Below, piece by piece: positions 34,384 through 42,377 of a stretch of 64,000 bases of DNA (the first letter of the stretch is position 1; each line of letters opens with the position of its first letter). The DNA is from CAIMZW01 sp037133095. GTDB lineage: Bacteria > Actinomycetota > Actinomycetes > Nanopelagicales > Nanopelagicaceae. The position numbers were made by a program, and so were the translations under genes. The DNA lies in the NCBI GenBank assembly GCA_037133095.1, contig JBAXOT010000005.1, forward strand, positions 1 through 64,000, read 5' to 3'. The notes under the pieces are model-generated. The model saw only the letters and a list, made by a program, of their open reading frames with translations, was not told the origin of the DNA and did no database searches.

Positions 34384-34917
34384 ATGAATCGAAAAACTAT
34401 CGTCGCGGTAGTAGTTACTGCAACCATGATTTTGCCGATGGCCTCAGCATTTGCGGACACAGCTTCGCCAACTCCAGCGCCATCTGTTTCATCTACCAAT
34501 GATTACAAGACTCAACTCGAGGCCTACAAAACTGCATTGGTGAAATTTCTTGCTGATCGCAAAGCGTCCCTAACTGCCTTCCAGACGGCGGAGTCTGCAT
34601 ATAAAGCAGCCCTCGTTGCTCGCCATGATCAACAAAAAGCAATTAATGATGCGTTCAAGGCTGCCATTCAGGCCGCACGCGATGCATTCAGAGCCGCGCT
34701 ACCTTCAGCAAAAAGTGCGACTGAGAAAGCTGCTTTGATGACCGCTCGGGACAATGCTGTTGCTGCGGCTACGGCAAAACGCGATGCTGCGGTTACGGCA
34801 CTGGGCAATCTCCCGGTAAAGCCAGTTCGCCCAACCTTTACCCCGCCGGTAAAGCCAGTCCAGCCTCCAAAAGAGGTCAAGCAAGCAAAAGCAGTGAAGC
34901 CAACTAAAACTAACTAA
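34384..34917 (+). CDS. Secreted Ala/Lys-rich helical protein
   Basis: A 177-residue exported protein: signal peptide of about 24 residues ending 'ASAFADT', a Thr/Pro/Ser spacer, then a long Ala/Lys/Arg helix (about residues 42-135, coiled-coil-like, with 'DAFKAAIQAARDAFRAALPS'), and a Pro/Lys tail ('KPVRPTFTPPVKPVQPP'). The basic tail could bind cell wall or nucleic acid. I do not know a family function. GGAG lies 8 nt before the ATG. It is divergent from the two-component system, so regulation by it is plausible. Confidence 0.65.
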   Translation: MNRKTIVAVVVTATMILPMASAFADTASPTPAPSVSSTNDYKTQLEAYKTALVKFLADRKASLTAFQTAESAYKAALVARHDQQKAINDAFKAAIQAARDAFRAALPSAKSATEKAALMTARDNAVAAATAKRDAAVTALGNLPVKPVRPTFTPPVKPVQPPKEVKQAKAVKPTKTN

Positions 34918-34965
34918 TTCGAACCGAGGCGGTGCCTCCGTCATTGCTAGGCTTACACTTGGCTG

Positions 34966-34989
34966 ATGAGAGATCAACGATGGCGCTAG
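34966..34989 (+). CDS. Possible seven-codon upstream ORF
   Basis: TACACT (34954-34959) and 6 nt precede ATG 34966, the geometry used by leaderless genes here. The frame reads MRDQRWR and ends at TAG 34987-34989, overlapping the methyltransferase ATG (34980) in a different frame. If the transcript starts at the first ATG, ribosomes would finish the short frame across the real start, permitting reinitiation. It may also be chance. Confidence 0.25.
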   Translation: MRDQRWR

Positions 34990-36179
34990 AACTTGAAGCA
35001 GCCATTTCGGAGGCACTTGCTCGGGCAACCGATCTCACCACCCTGGTTCGTATAGTTTTGTCGGGTCGCAGGCGCTCTATGGCGCCGGAGTTCGAGCGCA
35101 TAGATCTTCGACCGATTGAAATAAAGGGCACGATTTTTCTCAACATAATGAGTAACGATGGCCATCAGACCACGACGAAAAATGAAGCGCCACAAAATGC
35201 CAAACTTGAAGAACTTTTCCATTCGGGCTTTGCCAATATCTTGGTCGAATCGATTGACTCATTGATGGCGATCCGCATTACGAAAAAAGGTGCGGCGCAA
35301 GTGCATTATGAGAAACAAGCGAAGAGACAAAATTTAGTTCATGATCGGGAAAAAGTGCGTTTGTTGCAGCCTTCCGATCCCTTTCTCAAAGAGGTTGGGA
35401 TTTCTGATGCCAACGGAAAGGTTAAACCGACCCGGCAAGATAAGTTTCTGCAGGTTGAAGAGTTCCTGCGAATCTTGGCACCGACAGTTCAGAACGCAAT
35501 CAAAGCTGGACAGATTGCCTCTGCAACCGAGGCAGAGCCGTTGGAGCTAGTTGATCTAGGTTGCGGCCATGCCTATCTGACTTTTGCCGCACACCAGTAT
35601 TTGAAGAACGAAGCCATCCCGGTCCACGTACTCGGAGTTGATGTTAGAGAAACTTCTCGCGAACGAAACAGCCAAATCGCAACCAAACTCGGCATCAATT
35701 CATCCATCGAATTCAAAGCGGCTGAAATATCTCATATGCCTTTGATGAAGGTTAACGTTGCTATCGCCCTTCATGCGTGTGACACCGCAACGGATGATGC
35801 GCTGGCTTGGGCAGTTCAGAATGGAGCCGAAATTATTTTGTCCGCTCCGTGTTGTCATCACGATTTACAAACACAAATGCAGCAGGTCCCTGAACCTTGG
35901 ACTTTGGTGACCCGCAATGGGTTGCTTAAAGAGCGGCTGGGTGACATTTTGACGGATGCGCTTCGTGTTCAAATATTGCGATTATTAGGTTATCGAGTAG
36001 ACACAATTGAGTTTGTAGGCGGCGAGCACACCCCGCGCAATCTGATGATTCGAGCGGTAAAAACTGGCGTAAAGGTCAATGATGAAGATATTCAGCGCTA
36101 TCGCGCCTTAGTGAATGAATGGAATGTGAAACCCGCGTTGGCACAAAGGTTGGCAGATTTAATGCCTGCTATTGGCTAG
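34980..36179 (+). CDS. SAM-dependent methyltransferase (RsmC/Trm13-like region)
   Basis: A 399-residue protein. The C-terminal half is a class I methyltransferase: motif I 'ELVDLGCGHAYLTFAAHQYL' (about residues 190-209), 'VHVLGVDVRETS', 'NVAIALHACDTATDDALAWA' and 'IILSAPCCHHDLQTQM'. This is the SAM-domain pattern with 'HACDTATD' and 'PCCHH' seen in eukaryotic METTL25/Trm13-like proteins and their bacterial relatives, which suggests RNA as a substrate; that is inference. The N-terminal 150 residues contain 'RIVLSGRRR', a possible nucleic-acid-binding part. It overlaps the convergent decarboxylase-family gene by 11 nt. Confidence 0.75.
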   Translation: MALELEAAISEALARATDLTTLVRIVLSGRRRSMAPEFERIDLRPIEIKGTIFLNIMSNDGHQTTTKNEAPQNAKLEELFHSGFANILVESIDSLMAIRITKKGAAQVHYEKQAKRQNLVHDREKVRLLQPSDPFLKEVGISDANGKVKPTRQDKFLQVEEFLRILAPTVQNAIKAGQIASATEAEPLELVDLGCGHAYLTFAAHQYLKNEAIPVHVLGVDVRETSRERNSQIATKLGINSSIEFKAAEISHMPLMKVNVAIALHACDTATDDALAWAVQNGAEIILSAPCCHHDLQTQMQQVPEPWTLVTRNGLLKERLGDILTDALRVQILRLLGYRVDTIEFVGGEHTPRNLMIRAVKTGVKVNDEDIQRYRALVNEWNVKPALAQRLADLMPAIG

Positions 36180-37602
36180 TTACTCGAAATGTTGCGAGTG
36201 ATGCGTCAGACGCATAAGCAATACGCACCCCAGCATTTTTTGCCGTAACCAAGCCGTCAAGGATGTGTGCTGTAATAATTTCACCTGGAGCCAGAACTGC
36301 GACACCGGGGGGATAAGGTGCAATGAGATCAGCGCTGATTCGCCCTACGGCTTGATCTGCTGGCACCGTCTCAGTGCTAGAAAAATATGCATCGCGCATC
36401 GATATTCCTACTTGGGGCTGCACCGACCAACTCAATGCTGTGGCACTTGGTCGCGGTTCACCTTCGAGTTCCAGGAGAATCGGGGTCAACGCTCGCACTA
36501 AACCATCGAGCGCAAACTGATCATCCGCGAGGGTAATAAGAAAGACCACGGTATCTCGATCGGCCATCTCGACCCGGATATTTTTTTCGATTAATCGTCG
36601 CTCGATCTCGATACCGCTGCAACCCAGTTGGTTTGCGCGCAGCACGACCTTCGTTGGATCAAACCTGCCTGGTGCAAAGTCAGATGCATTGAGAAATACT
36701 GGTTGCGTAAAATTTTCTTGTACCTGGGCCTTGAATCGAGCCACATTTTCTAGCAGCAATCCAATGAGTTCTTCGCCGCGAAGCTGCAATAGAGCTCGAA
36801 CTCCGTCTATGGATGCTAAAGGAGCGCCCGCGGGGGAGGTGGTGTGTGTTGTCTCAAACCCTTGTTCCAAACGGTCGCGATTTAAGTAAGTCGTGCGAGC
36901 AACAAGTAGTGCCGATGCGCTGTAGCCAGGCAAGGCTTTATGTACGCTGGTTATTAATGCATCAGCCCCCAGGTGCATGACATGATCTGGCAGCTCCGGA
37001 TGAAAACCGAAATGTCCGCCCCATGCGGCATCGACAATTACGGGAATCGAATTTTCGTGTGCCAACGTCACCAGCGCCGAGATGTCGGAAAGCGTTCCCA
37101 AATAACCTGGTTCGGTGAGAAGTAAGGCAATCGGATTATCGCGCAACGCGCGTTGGAGTTCGGAGATTGGGATTCCAGTTGGGACGCCGGTTGCGGAGTC
37201 GATCTCGGGTGTGAGCCAGATTGGTTCCAAGCCAGCCAAAATCAGGGCGCTGAGCACCGAACGGTGAGCAGTTCGGCTGAGTGCGACTTTATCGCCGGGC
37301 TTTCCCAGGGCGAGGATGACCGCTTGGTTGGCATGGGTGGAGCCGCCGGTCGAGAATCTGGCCCAATCGCCACCCCACAATTGTGCGGCAAGAGATTCGG
37401 CTTCGATCAGGGTGTGGTTCGTTAATTTAATTTCATCCAAGCCGCCATAGAGCGGAACATCACTATCTACGACACGCCCAAGGTCGCCATCAATTTTTGA
37501 GGTTGCTTGTTTGTGGCCAGGGATGGTGAAGGGGCGGCGGCTCGCTTCGAAATAGGCTAAATACGCGTCAAGCAAGGGGGCGTTTTGGCGAATCTGGCTC
37601 AT
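36169..37602 (-). CDS. Orn/Lys/Arg decarboxylase-family PLP enzyme
   Basis: A 477-residue fold type I PLP enzyme: 'YFEASRRPFTIPGHKQATSK', 'STGGSTHANQAVILALGKPG', 'IPVIVDAAWGGHFGFHPELP' and the PLP Lys in 'ALITSVHKALPGYSAS'. This is the short form (no N-terminal receiver-like wing domain) found in Gram-positives next to tmk or alone. The substrate could be arginine, lysine or ornithine, leading to a polyamine precursor. No other polyamine gene is nearby. The gene is convergent with the methyltransferase. Confidence 0.88.
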   Translation of the reverse strand: MSQIRQNAPLLDAYLAYFEASRRPFTIPGHKQATSKIDGDLGRVVDSDVPLYGGLDEIKLTNHTLIEAESLAAQLWGGDWARFSTGGSTHANQAVILALGKPGDKVALSRTAHRSVLSALILAGLEPIWLTPEIDSATGVPTGIPISELQRALRDNPIALLLTEPGYLGTLSDISALVTLAHENSIPVIVDAAWGGHFGFHPELPDHVMHLGADALITSVHKALPGYSASALLVARTTYLNRDRLEQGFETTHTTSPAGAPLASIDGVRALLQLRGEELIGLLLENVARFKAQVQENFTQPVFLNASDFAPGRFDPTKVVLRANQLGCSGIEIERRLIEKNIRVEMADRDTVVFLITLADDQFALDGLVRALTPILLELEGEPRPSATALSWSVQPQVGISMRDAYFSSTETVPADQAVGRISADLIAPYPPGVAVLAPGEIITAHILDGLVTAKNAGVRIAYASDASLATFRVTSQ

Positions 37603-37774
37603 GCGCTAATCATGACGCATTTTTCTCCGTGCCAACTCTCACTCTTTACTTTAGGGTTACGCTAGGCTTCCGCCAACCTCTAGTGAACCTCAAGTTTAAA
37701 TCGCAATCGACACACGAGAGCGATGAACTAGAACTGACAACTTCATACCGAAATTCAGGCCGTTGTTCTTCCCC

Positions 37775-37803
37775 TTGACTTTCTTTTCGACCTTTGGTCT
37801 AAT
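37775..37803 (+). promoter_or_regulatory. Promoter of the EXORDIUM-like gene
   Basis: TTGACT (37775-37780), a 17-bp spacer, TCTAAT (37798-37803). It would start transcription near 37810, giving a leader of about 80 nt before the ATG at 37891. The remainder of the 288-bp gap (37603-37890) shows no other clear signal. Confidence 0.5.
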
Positions 37804-37890
37804 CAGATTGTCCCCAAACTCCGGCTTCATTTTGCACATGCAGCAATGACTCATGCGCGAAAAGAGGCACCTGAAAGGAAATCCTTCCCG

Positions 37891-39054
37891 ATGTCCAACT
37901 TTCCCACCCCAAGAATTTCTATGGTCAAAGTGGTGGTTGCGCTTGCAGCCCTGGCTGTGATCTCGACCCCGTACCTGGCCCACGCTGGTACCGGCTCCGA
38001 CACCTTTATTGGTTCCGGGATTCGATCCCATGGCGCCCCTATATTTACCGAAAACTCCGAGCAAAATGGTTCTGAATCAAGTAAGTCAGGCTCGGCTTCA
38101 CCGTCTTCGTCGGCCAAAGAGAGCATCGCCTCAGGCGCTCTGCCATCCGTTTCGGCAGATGACGCCACCAGCGAATCTGCTTGGCAGCAAGCCCAAGGCG
38201 CAGCGCGAACTGGCGGGGCAACCGCAAAGACCGTCGCTAATCCCATCTCCTTCCACACCGGGGGCGTTATCTACTCGGGAAATGTCGCTATTTATCCCGT
38301 CTGGGTCGGCACCTGGACCAGCGCACGCCAAGCTTTGTGGAATTCTGTTCTGAGCAATTTGGTCACAGTGTTGGGAACCTCGGCGGCGAACTCCGCCACG
38401 GTAAATCAAGTTTTTGCCACTAATCAGTCCTATTTCACAGCTCGTGGCGCTGCCGCCCCGACTTTGACATGGCCACAAGCCGCCAAAGCGTCGGCACCGG
38501 TTGCCGCCTCGGGCAACGTAACTGACATGCAGGTCTCCTCCTACATTTGGACCGCAATGAACAATGGTGCAGTGCCGTTGCCAAACGCCACCGCCGGATT
38601 AAGGCCTATTTACGTCTATATCGGCGCCAATAACACCTACTTGTCCAGTGGTTTTGGAACGGCATACTGTGGTTGGCACAGTTATGGCACTTTCGGAACG
38701 ACTTCCGTTCCATTTATTGCCATTCAAGATTTCACGAGCACCTATCTGCCTGCGTGTGCCACCAACACCACGGCTAGCCCAAATGGCGATGCCTATGTTG
38801 ATGCAATGGCCAGCGTCTTGGTTCATGAAATTGATGAAACCTTGACAGATCCAAACCTCAACGCCTGGTACGACGCCCGAGGTGCGGAAAATGCTGATAA
38901 GTGCGCCTGGACCTTTGGAACCACAACGACCGCAAGTGGTTATAAGTACAACATCACCGAAGGCGGTAAGAGGTATCTGATTCAAAGAAACTGGTTGGCA
39001 ACCAATGTCAATAAAGGCGATGGCACTGCCTGCACTCTTGCCAGCGCCAGCTAG
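37891..39054 (+). CDS. Secreted EXORDIUM/PHI-1-like protein
   Basis: A 387-residue exported protein with a signal peptide (about residues 1-32, ending 'YLAHAGTG') and a Ser-rich linker. A large domain from about residue 110 looks like the phosphate-induced protein 1 (EXORDIUM) family: 'YSGNVAIYPVWVGTW', 'AYCGWHSYG', then 'VLVHEIDETLTDPNLNAWYD' and 'GAENADKCAWTFG'. The family is best known in plants, where it affects cell expansion, and in some fungi and bacteria; the biochemistry is unknown. 'HEIDE' hints at a metal site. I prefer ATG 37891 (GAAAGGAA upstream) to ATG 37846. Confidence 0.65.
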   Translation: MSNFPTPRISMVKVVVALAALAVISTPYLAHAGTGSDTFIGSGIRSHGAPIFTENSEQNGSESSKSGSASPSSSAKESIASGALPSVSADDATSESAWQQAQGAARTGGATAKTVANPISFHTGGVIYSGNVAIYPVWVGTWTSARQALWNSVLSNLVTVLGTSAANSATVNQVFATNQSYFTARGAAAPTLTWPQAAKASAPVAASGNVTDMQVSSYIWTAMNNGAVPLPNATAGLRPIYVYIGANNTYLSSGFGTAYCGWHSYGTFGTTSVPFIAIQDFTSTYLPACATNTTASPNGDAYVDAMASVLVHEIDETLTDPNLNAWYDARGAENADKCAWTFGTTTTASGYKYNITEGGKRYLIQRNWLATNVNKGDGTACTLASAS

Positions 39055-39080
39055 CTCGTCAAACGAAGTAGAAGTAAGCC

Positions 39081-39114
39081 TCGCCTCGCCACGATGTATT
39101 TCGTGGCGAGGCGA
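39081..39114. terminator. Strong hairpin after the EXORDIUM-like gene
   Basis: TCGCCTCGCCACGA (39081-39094), loop TGTATT, TCGTGGCGAGGCGA (39101-39114): a perfect 14-bp GC-rich stem 28 bp past the stop. No T tract follows, so termination would be of the non-canonical, U-poor type often seen in actinobacteria. Confidence 0.6.
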
Positions 39115-39466
39115 TGCTCATGCAGTGACCGTGTGGCGATTCGGTTTGGCTACCTTTTTAAGGTCTCATCCTCTAGAATTTCGGTTTAGCAAGGCTTACT
39201 TGGGACGGATACGCCCTAAGTAAATAAGTACCAGACTCACCATCTCACCTCGGAGATGGCTCGCTGGACAACTTCATAGTGGATTGGTGACGTTTTGTCC
39301 GATATTCGTCTATGCACGATGACGGTTCCAAGCGCGACCAAGGTTTTGAAAGGGGGCTCGAAACCAATGAGAAAAGATGCAAAGTTTTTCCTGGCTTTTG
39401 CGAGCCATTTTTGTGTCGATTCGGTTTTCGTCGTTCCACAAACTTCCCCAGTAGAAAAGACGACGC
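39115..39466 (+). other. Non-coding leader of the pilus operon with several hairpins
   Basis: This 352-bp gap has no convincing gene. A -10-like TAGAAT lies near 39173. Downstream are TTACTTGGG/CCCTAAGTAA (39196-39223, one bulge), CCATCTC/GAGATGG (39240-39259), a GGTTT...AAACC element with a G5 run in the loop (about 39341-39366), and TGGCT/AGCCA followed by ATTTTTGT near 39390-39410. The ATG of pilB at 39467 has no clear Shine-Dalgarno. The series resembles a structured, possibly regulatory 5' leader, but I could match no known riboswitch class. Confidence 0.35.
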
Positions 39467-40966
39467 ATGTTGGATGAATTAGTTCCCGCAGTCGAAGACG
39501 AAGTTAGCGTCTCCGATGCGACTCAGGGTCTGGTCACGGATTCTTTTGCGTCCTGTCACGCCGCAATTCCCGATTCCGTTATTGATGAATTTAATTGCCT
39601 TGGTTTGCGTTGGGATGGTGAGATTCTCGTAGTCGGAGCCCCTGAAGGTAATTGGGAAGGGGTTGAGAATTTTGCCCGCGGTGCAAATCTCAAGATTCGG
39701 TTAGTTGATGCCGGTCTCAATGAAATCCGCGAAGCAATCTCCCTGGTACGAAGTATTGCGGCATCTAAAGACAGTACGTTTGATATTTCAGTCTCCGAAG
39801 TTGGCGAAGCTCCCATCTCGAGTTTGGTTCAGCAAATCATCGAACGATCAACTCTCGAGCGGGCCTCAGATGTTCACTTCGAGCCATACATCGATGAGTT
39901 ACTTGTGCGAGTTCGTATCGACGGTCGACTTCGGCTTCTGGTCTCGTTGCCTATCCGGCTCGCCCCCGCCATCTCCAGCCGAATCAAAGTTCTTTCTGAT
40001 ATGAATATCGTCGAACGGCGCCGGCCACAAGATGGTCAGTTCTCGGCCGATGTAAATGGACGAATTATTGATATCCGGGTTGCATCTGTTGCCACCATCC
40101 ATGGTGAGAAGTTGGTACTTCGATTGCATGACGCCCGCAAACAATCGGTCTCATTGCCCGAACTTGGCATGAGCGGAACTCAACTTGATATTTTCTCGCA
40201 GATGATTAAGGCAACCAATGGATTAATTTTGGTATCTGGTCCGACTGGAAGTGGAAAGACAACGACTTTGCACGCCGGTATTAAAGCGGTCACCGTACCT
40301 TGGAAAAATGTGGTCACCATTGAAGACCCGGTCGAATTCGTGGTTCTCGGGATCACACAAATTCCGATTATTGATCCTAATAATGCGGGCTTTGCAGTTC
40401 AACTGCGCGCCGTACTTCGCCAAGACCCCGACATCATTCTCGTCGGTGAGACTCGTGACTCGGAGACGGCAATTATCTCGGTCCAGGCAGCTCTTACTGG
40501 TCACTTAGTTTTTAGTTCTATCCACGCCACTGACTCGGTCGGTGCTGTTTATCGTTTATTGCAGATGGGAATCGAACCGCACCTCATCGCCTCCTCTCTT
40601 CGTGGCGTTATTTCCCAGCGCTTGATTCGTCGCAACTGCCGATTCTGTGCCACCGAATACGAGGCAACCTCTCGCGAACTTCGATTGTTGGAACTTCATG
40701 GCTTCGTTGCCTCGAAGTTGGTTCGTGGCGTTGGTTGCACTCTCTGTGGCGGCTCCGGATTCCGAGATCGAATTGCTACGTATCAAGTTTTGGAAATGAC
40801 TGAAGCCCTCAGCGATTTGATTGTCGGACATCCTGAACCCAATGAATTCCGTAGATATGCCACTGATACCGGTATGACCACGATGGAATACGAAGCCGTT
40901 CGACTTGCTTCAGAAGGAGTAACTACTCTTGACGAAGCCTTAACATTGATGGTGTCCAGTGACTGA
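39467..40966 (+). CDS. pilB: Type IV pilus assembly ATPase (PilB/GspE)
   Basis: A 499-residue hexameric motor that drives pilin polymerisation at the membrane. The N-terminal region (1-110) is diverged; the N2/C1 core runs from about 120 with 'ASDVHFEP' and 'RRPQDGQFSADVNGR'. Walker A 'GPTGSGKTTTLHAG' begins at residue 258; the Asp box 'VVTIEDPVEF', Walker B 'DPDIILVGETRDSETA' and His box 'TGHLVFSSIHATDS' follow. Zinc tetracysteine Cys391, 394, 424 and 427 is diagnostic of the assembly rather than retraction (PilT) ATPase. First gene of the operon, overlapping pilC by 8 nt. Confidence 0.95.
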   Translation: MLDELVPAVEDEVSVSDATQGLVTDSFASCHAAIPDSVIDEFNCLGLRWDGEILVVGAPEGNWEGVENFARGANLKIRLVDAGLNEIREAISLVRSIAASKDSTFDISVSEVGEAPISSLVQQIIERSTLERASDVHFEPYIDELLVRVRIDGRLRLLVSLPIRLAPAISSRIKVLSDMNIVERRRPQDGQFSADVNGRIIDIRVASVATIHGEKLVLRLHDARKQSVSLPELGMSGTQLDIFSQMIKATNGLILVSGPTGSGKTTTLHAGIKAVTVPWKNVVTIEDPVEFVVLGITQIPIIDPNNAGFAVQLRAVLRQDPDIILVGETRDSETAIISVQAALTGHLVFSSIHATDSVGAVYRLLQMGIEPHLIASSLRGVISQRLIRRNCRFCATEYEATSRELRLLELHGFVASKLVRGVGCTLCGGSGFRDRIATYQVLEMTEALSDLIVGHPEPNEFRRYATDTGMTTMEYEAVRLASEGVTTLDEALTLMVSSD

Positions 40967-42377
40967 TACAACGACGAATCCAAATACCTCCGCCGAAGAT
41001 CCAAAGAAGTCGCGATTCGGCTTGAGCAAATCTGACAAGCCAGCCAAAGAGGGCAGCGACAAAGCGGAGAAAGTAAAAGAACCAAAAGCAGCCAAACCGG
41101 CCAAAGCCGAGAAGGCAAAAACACCTAAGGGTGGACGACGGATTAATAAAAAATCTGCTGCCGCAAAGAAAGTTATCAACTCCTATAAGTACTCAGGAAT
41201 CGATGCCAGTGGCAAGGAGAAAAAGGGTTCTATTAAAGCAGCCACCTGGGGTGAGGCTCAGTACGGTCTTCAAGCCCAAGGATTAACCGATCTTAAGATC
41301 AAGGTTTACCAGCCTTGGTATAACTTGGAATTTGGTAAAACAGTTCCGCTCGATGAACTCCTTCAAATGACTCGTCAATTATCTTCTTTCTCGACTGCCG
41401 GAATTTCGGCGGCTCGTGGTCTGGAAATTCTCGCCAACACGACTGAGCATAAAAAGATGCGACAGGTTTTGACTGAATTAGTTTTGGATATCGAAGGAGG
41501 CGCGACCCTCTCGCAATCGGTCTCGCACCACCCTCATGTTTTCCCTGCTTACTACCCGACCATTCTCAATGCTGCTGAACGAAGCGGTGACTTGGTCGAG
41601 GCGCTCGCAACTTTGAATGCTTACTTGGAACGCGACCTGCGTTCTCGACGTGCAGTACGTTCGGCGATGATCTATCCAATCGTTCTGATTTCGTTGACGC
41701 TGGTTGCCGTCTCAGTGCTCTCTTTGGTCGTACTGCCACGCTTTAAAGTCTTCTTCGACTCGTTGCAGGTGAAGTTGCCGGCAACAACTCAGGCGCTTTT
41801 GAATGTGACCCACTTCTTCTCGATATATTGGTGGGCGATTTCGGCGGGAATTTTCCTCACCGTCTCCGCCTTTATTGTTGCCAGTAGAAATCCAATTTCT
41901 CGAATGGTGATTGACCGCATCACGATTCGATTGCCCCTTATTGGCGGTCTTGCGAAGTTGGTTTCGCTCGAACGTTTTTGTCGCGTTCTCTCCACTTTAG
42001 TCAAGACTCAAGTCCCCCTTCCCGAAGCCCTGGAGCTCGCAGGTGCGGCGACTGGTAACAAGGTTTTCCAGAAGGCTGTTGCCGAAAGCCGCTTACGAGT
42101 TCTCAATGGCGAAGGTTTGGCCGGCCCGCTTTCGGATTACAAGATTTTCCCTGTTGCTGCGATTCAGATTCTGCGTATTGGCGAAGAATCTGGCCAATTG
42201 CAATCACAATTACAACAAGCTGCGAGTTTCTACTCTGACGAACTTGATCACCGAATGAAGAACTTCACCCAGTTACTCGAGCCTGCCACTTTGCTCTTTA
42301 TCGGCGGTGGTGTTGGCTTCGTTGCCGTCGCATTGGTGTCGGCTATGTACGGCATTTACAGTGGAGTCAAGCAGTGA
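40959..42377 (+). CDS. pilC: Type IV pilus platform protein (PilC/GspF)
   Basis: A 472-residue inner-membrane platform protein with the two T2SSF repeats ('LDELLQMTRQLSSFSTAGIS' and 'ERFCRVLSTLVKTQVPLPEA') and three hydrophobic helices. It connects the PilB motor to the growing pilin. Unusually it starts with about 70 residues of Lys/Ala/Glu-rich, low-complexity sequence before the family start 'YKYSGIDASGKEKKGSI'. GTG start overlapping pilB; its stop overlaps the next GTG (GTGA). Confidence 0.93.
   Translation: MTDTTTNPNTSAEDPKKSRFGLSKSDKPAKEGSDKAEKVKEPKAAKPAKAEKAKTPKGGRRINKKSAAAKKVINSYKYSGIDASGKEKKGSIKAATWGEAQYGLQAQGLTDLKIKVYQPWYNLEFGKTVPLDELLQMTRQLSSFSTAGISAARGLEILANTTEHKKMRQVLTELVLDIEGGATLSQSVSHHPHVFPAYYPTILNAAERSGDLVEALATLNAYLERDLRSRRAVRSAMIYPIVLISLTLVAVSVLSLVVLPRFKVFFDSLQVKLPATTQALLNVTHFFSIYWWAISAGIFLTVSAFIVASRNPISRMVIDRITIRLPLIGGLAKLVSLERFCRVLSTLVKTQVPLPEALELAGAATGNKVFQKAVAESRLRVLNGEGLAGPLSDYKIFPVAAIQILRIGEESGQLQSQLQQAASFYSDELDHRMKNFTQLLEPATLLFIGGGVGFVAVALVSAMYGIYSGVKQ

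Noticed and set aside
39220..39466. c-di-GMP-I/II or PreQ1 riboswitch before pilB
   Set aside because: The conserved blocks of these classes (for GEMM: GCACAGGGCAAACC, GGGACGCAAAGC) are not present; only generic hairpins can be claimed.
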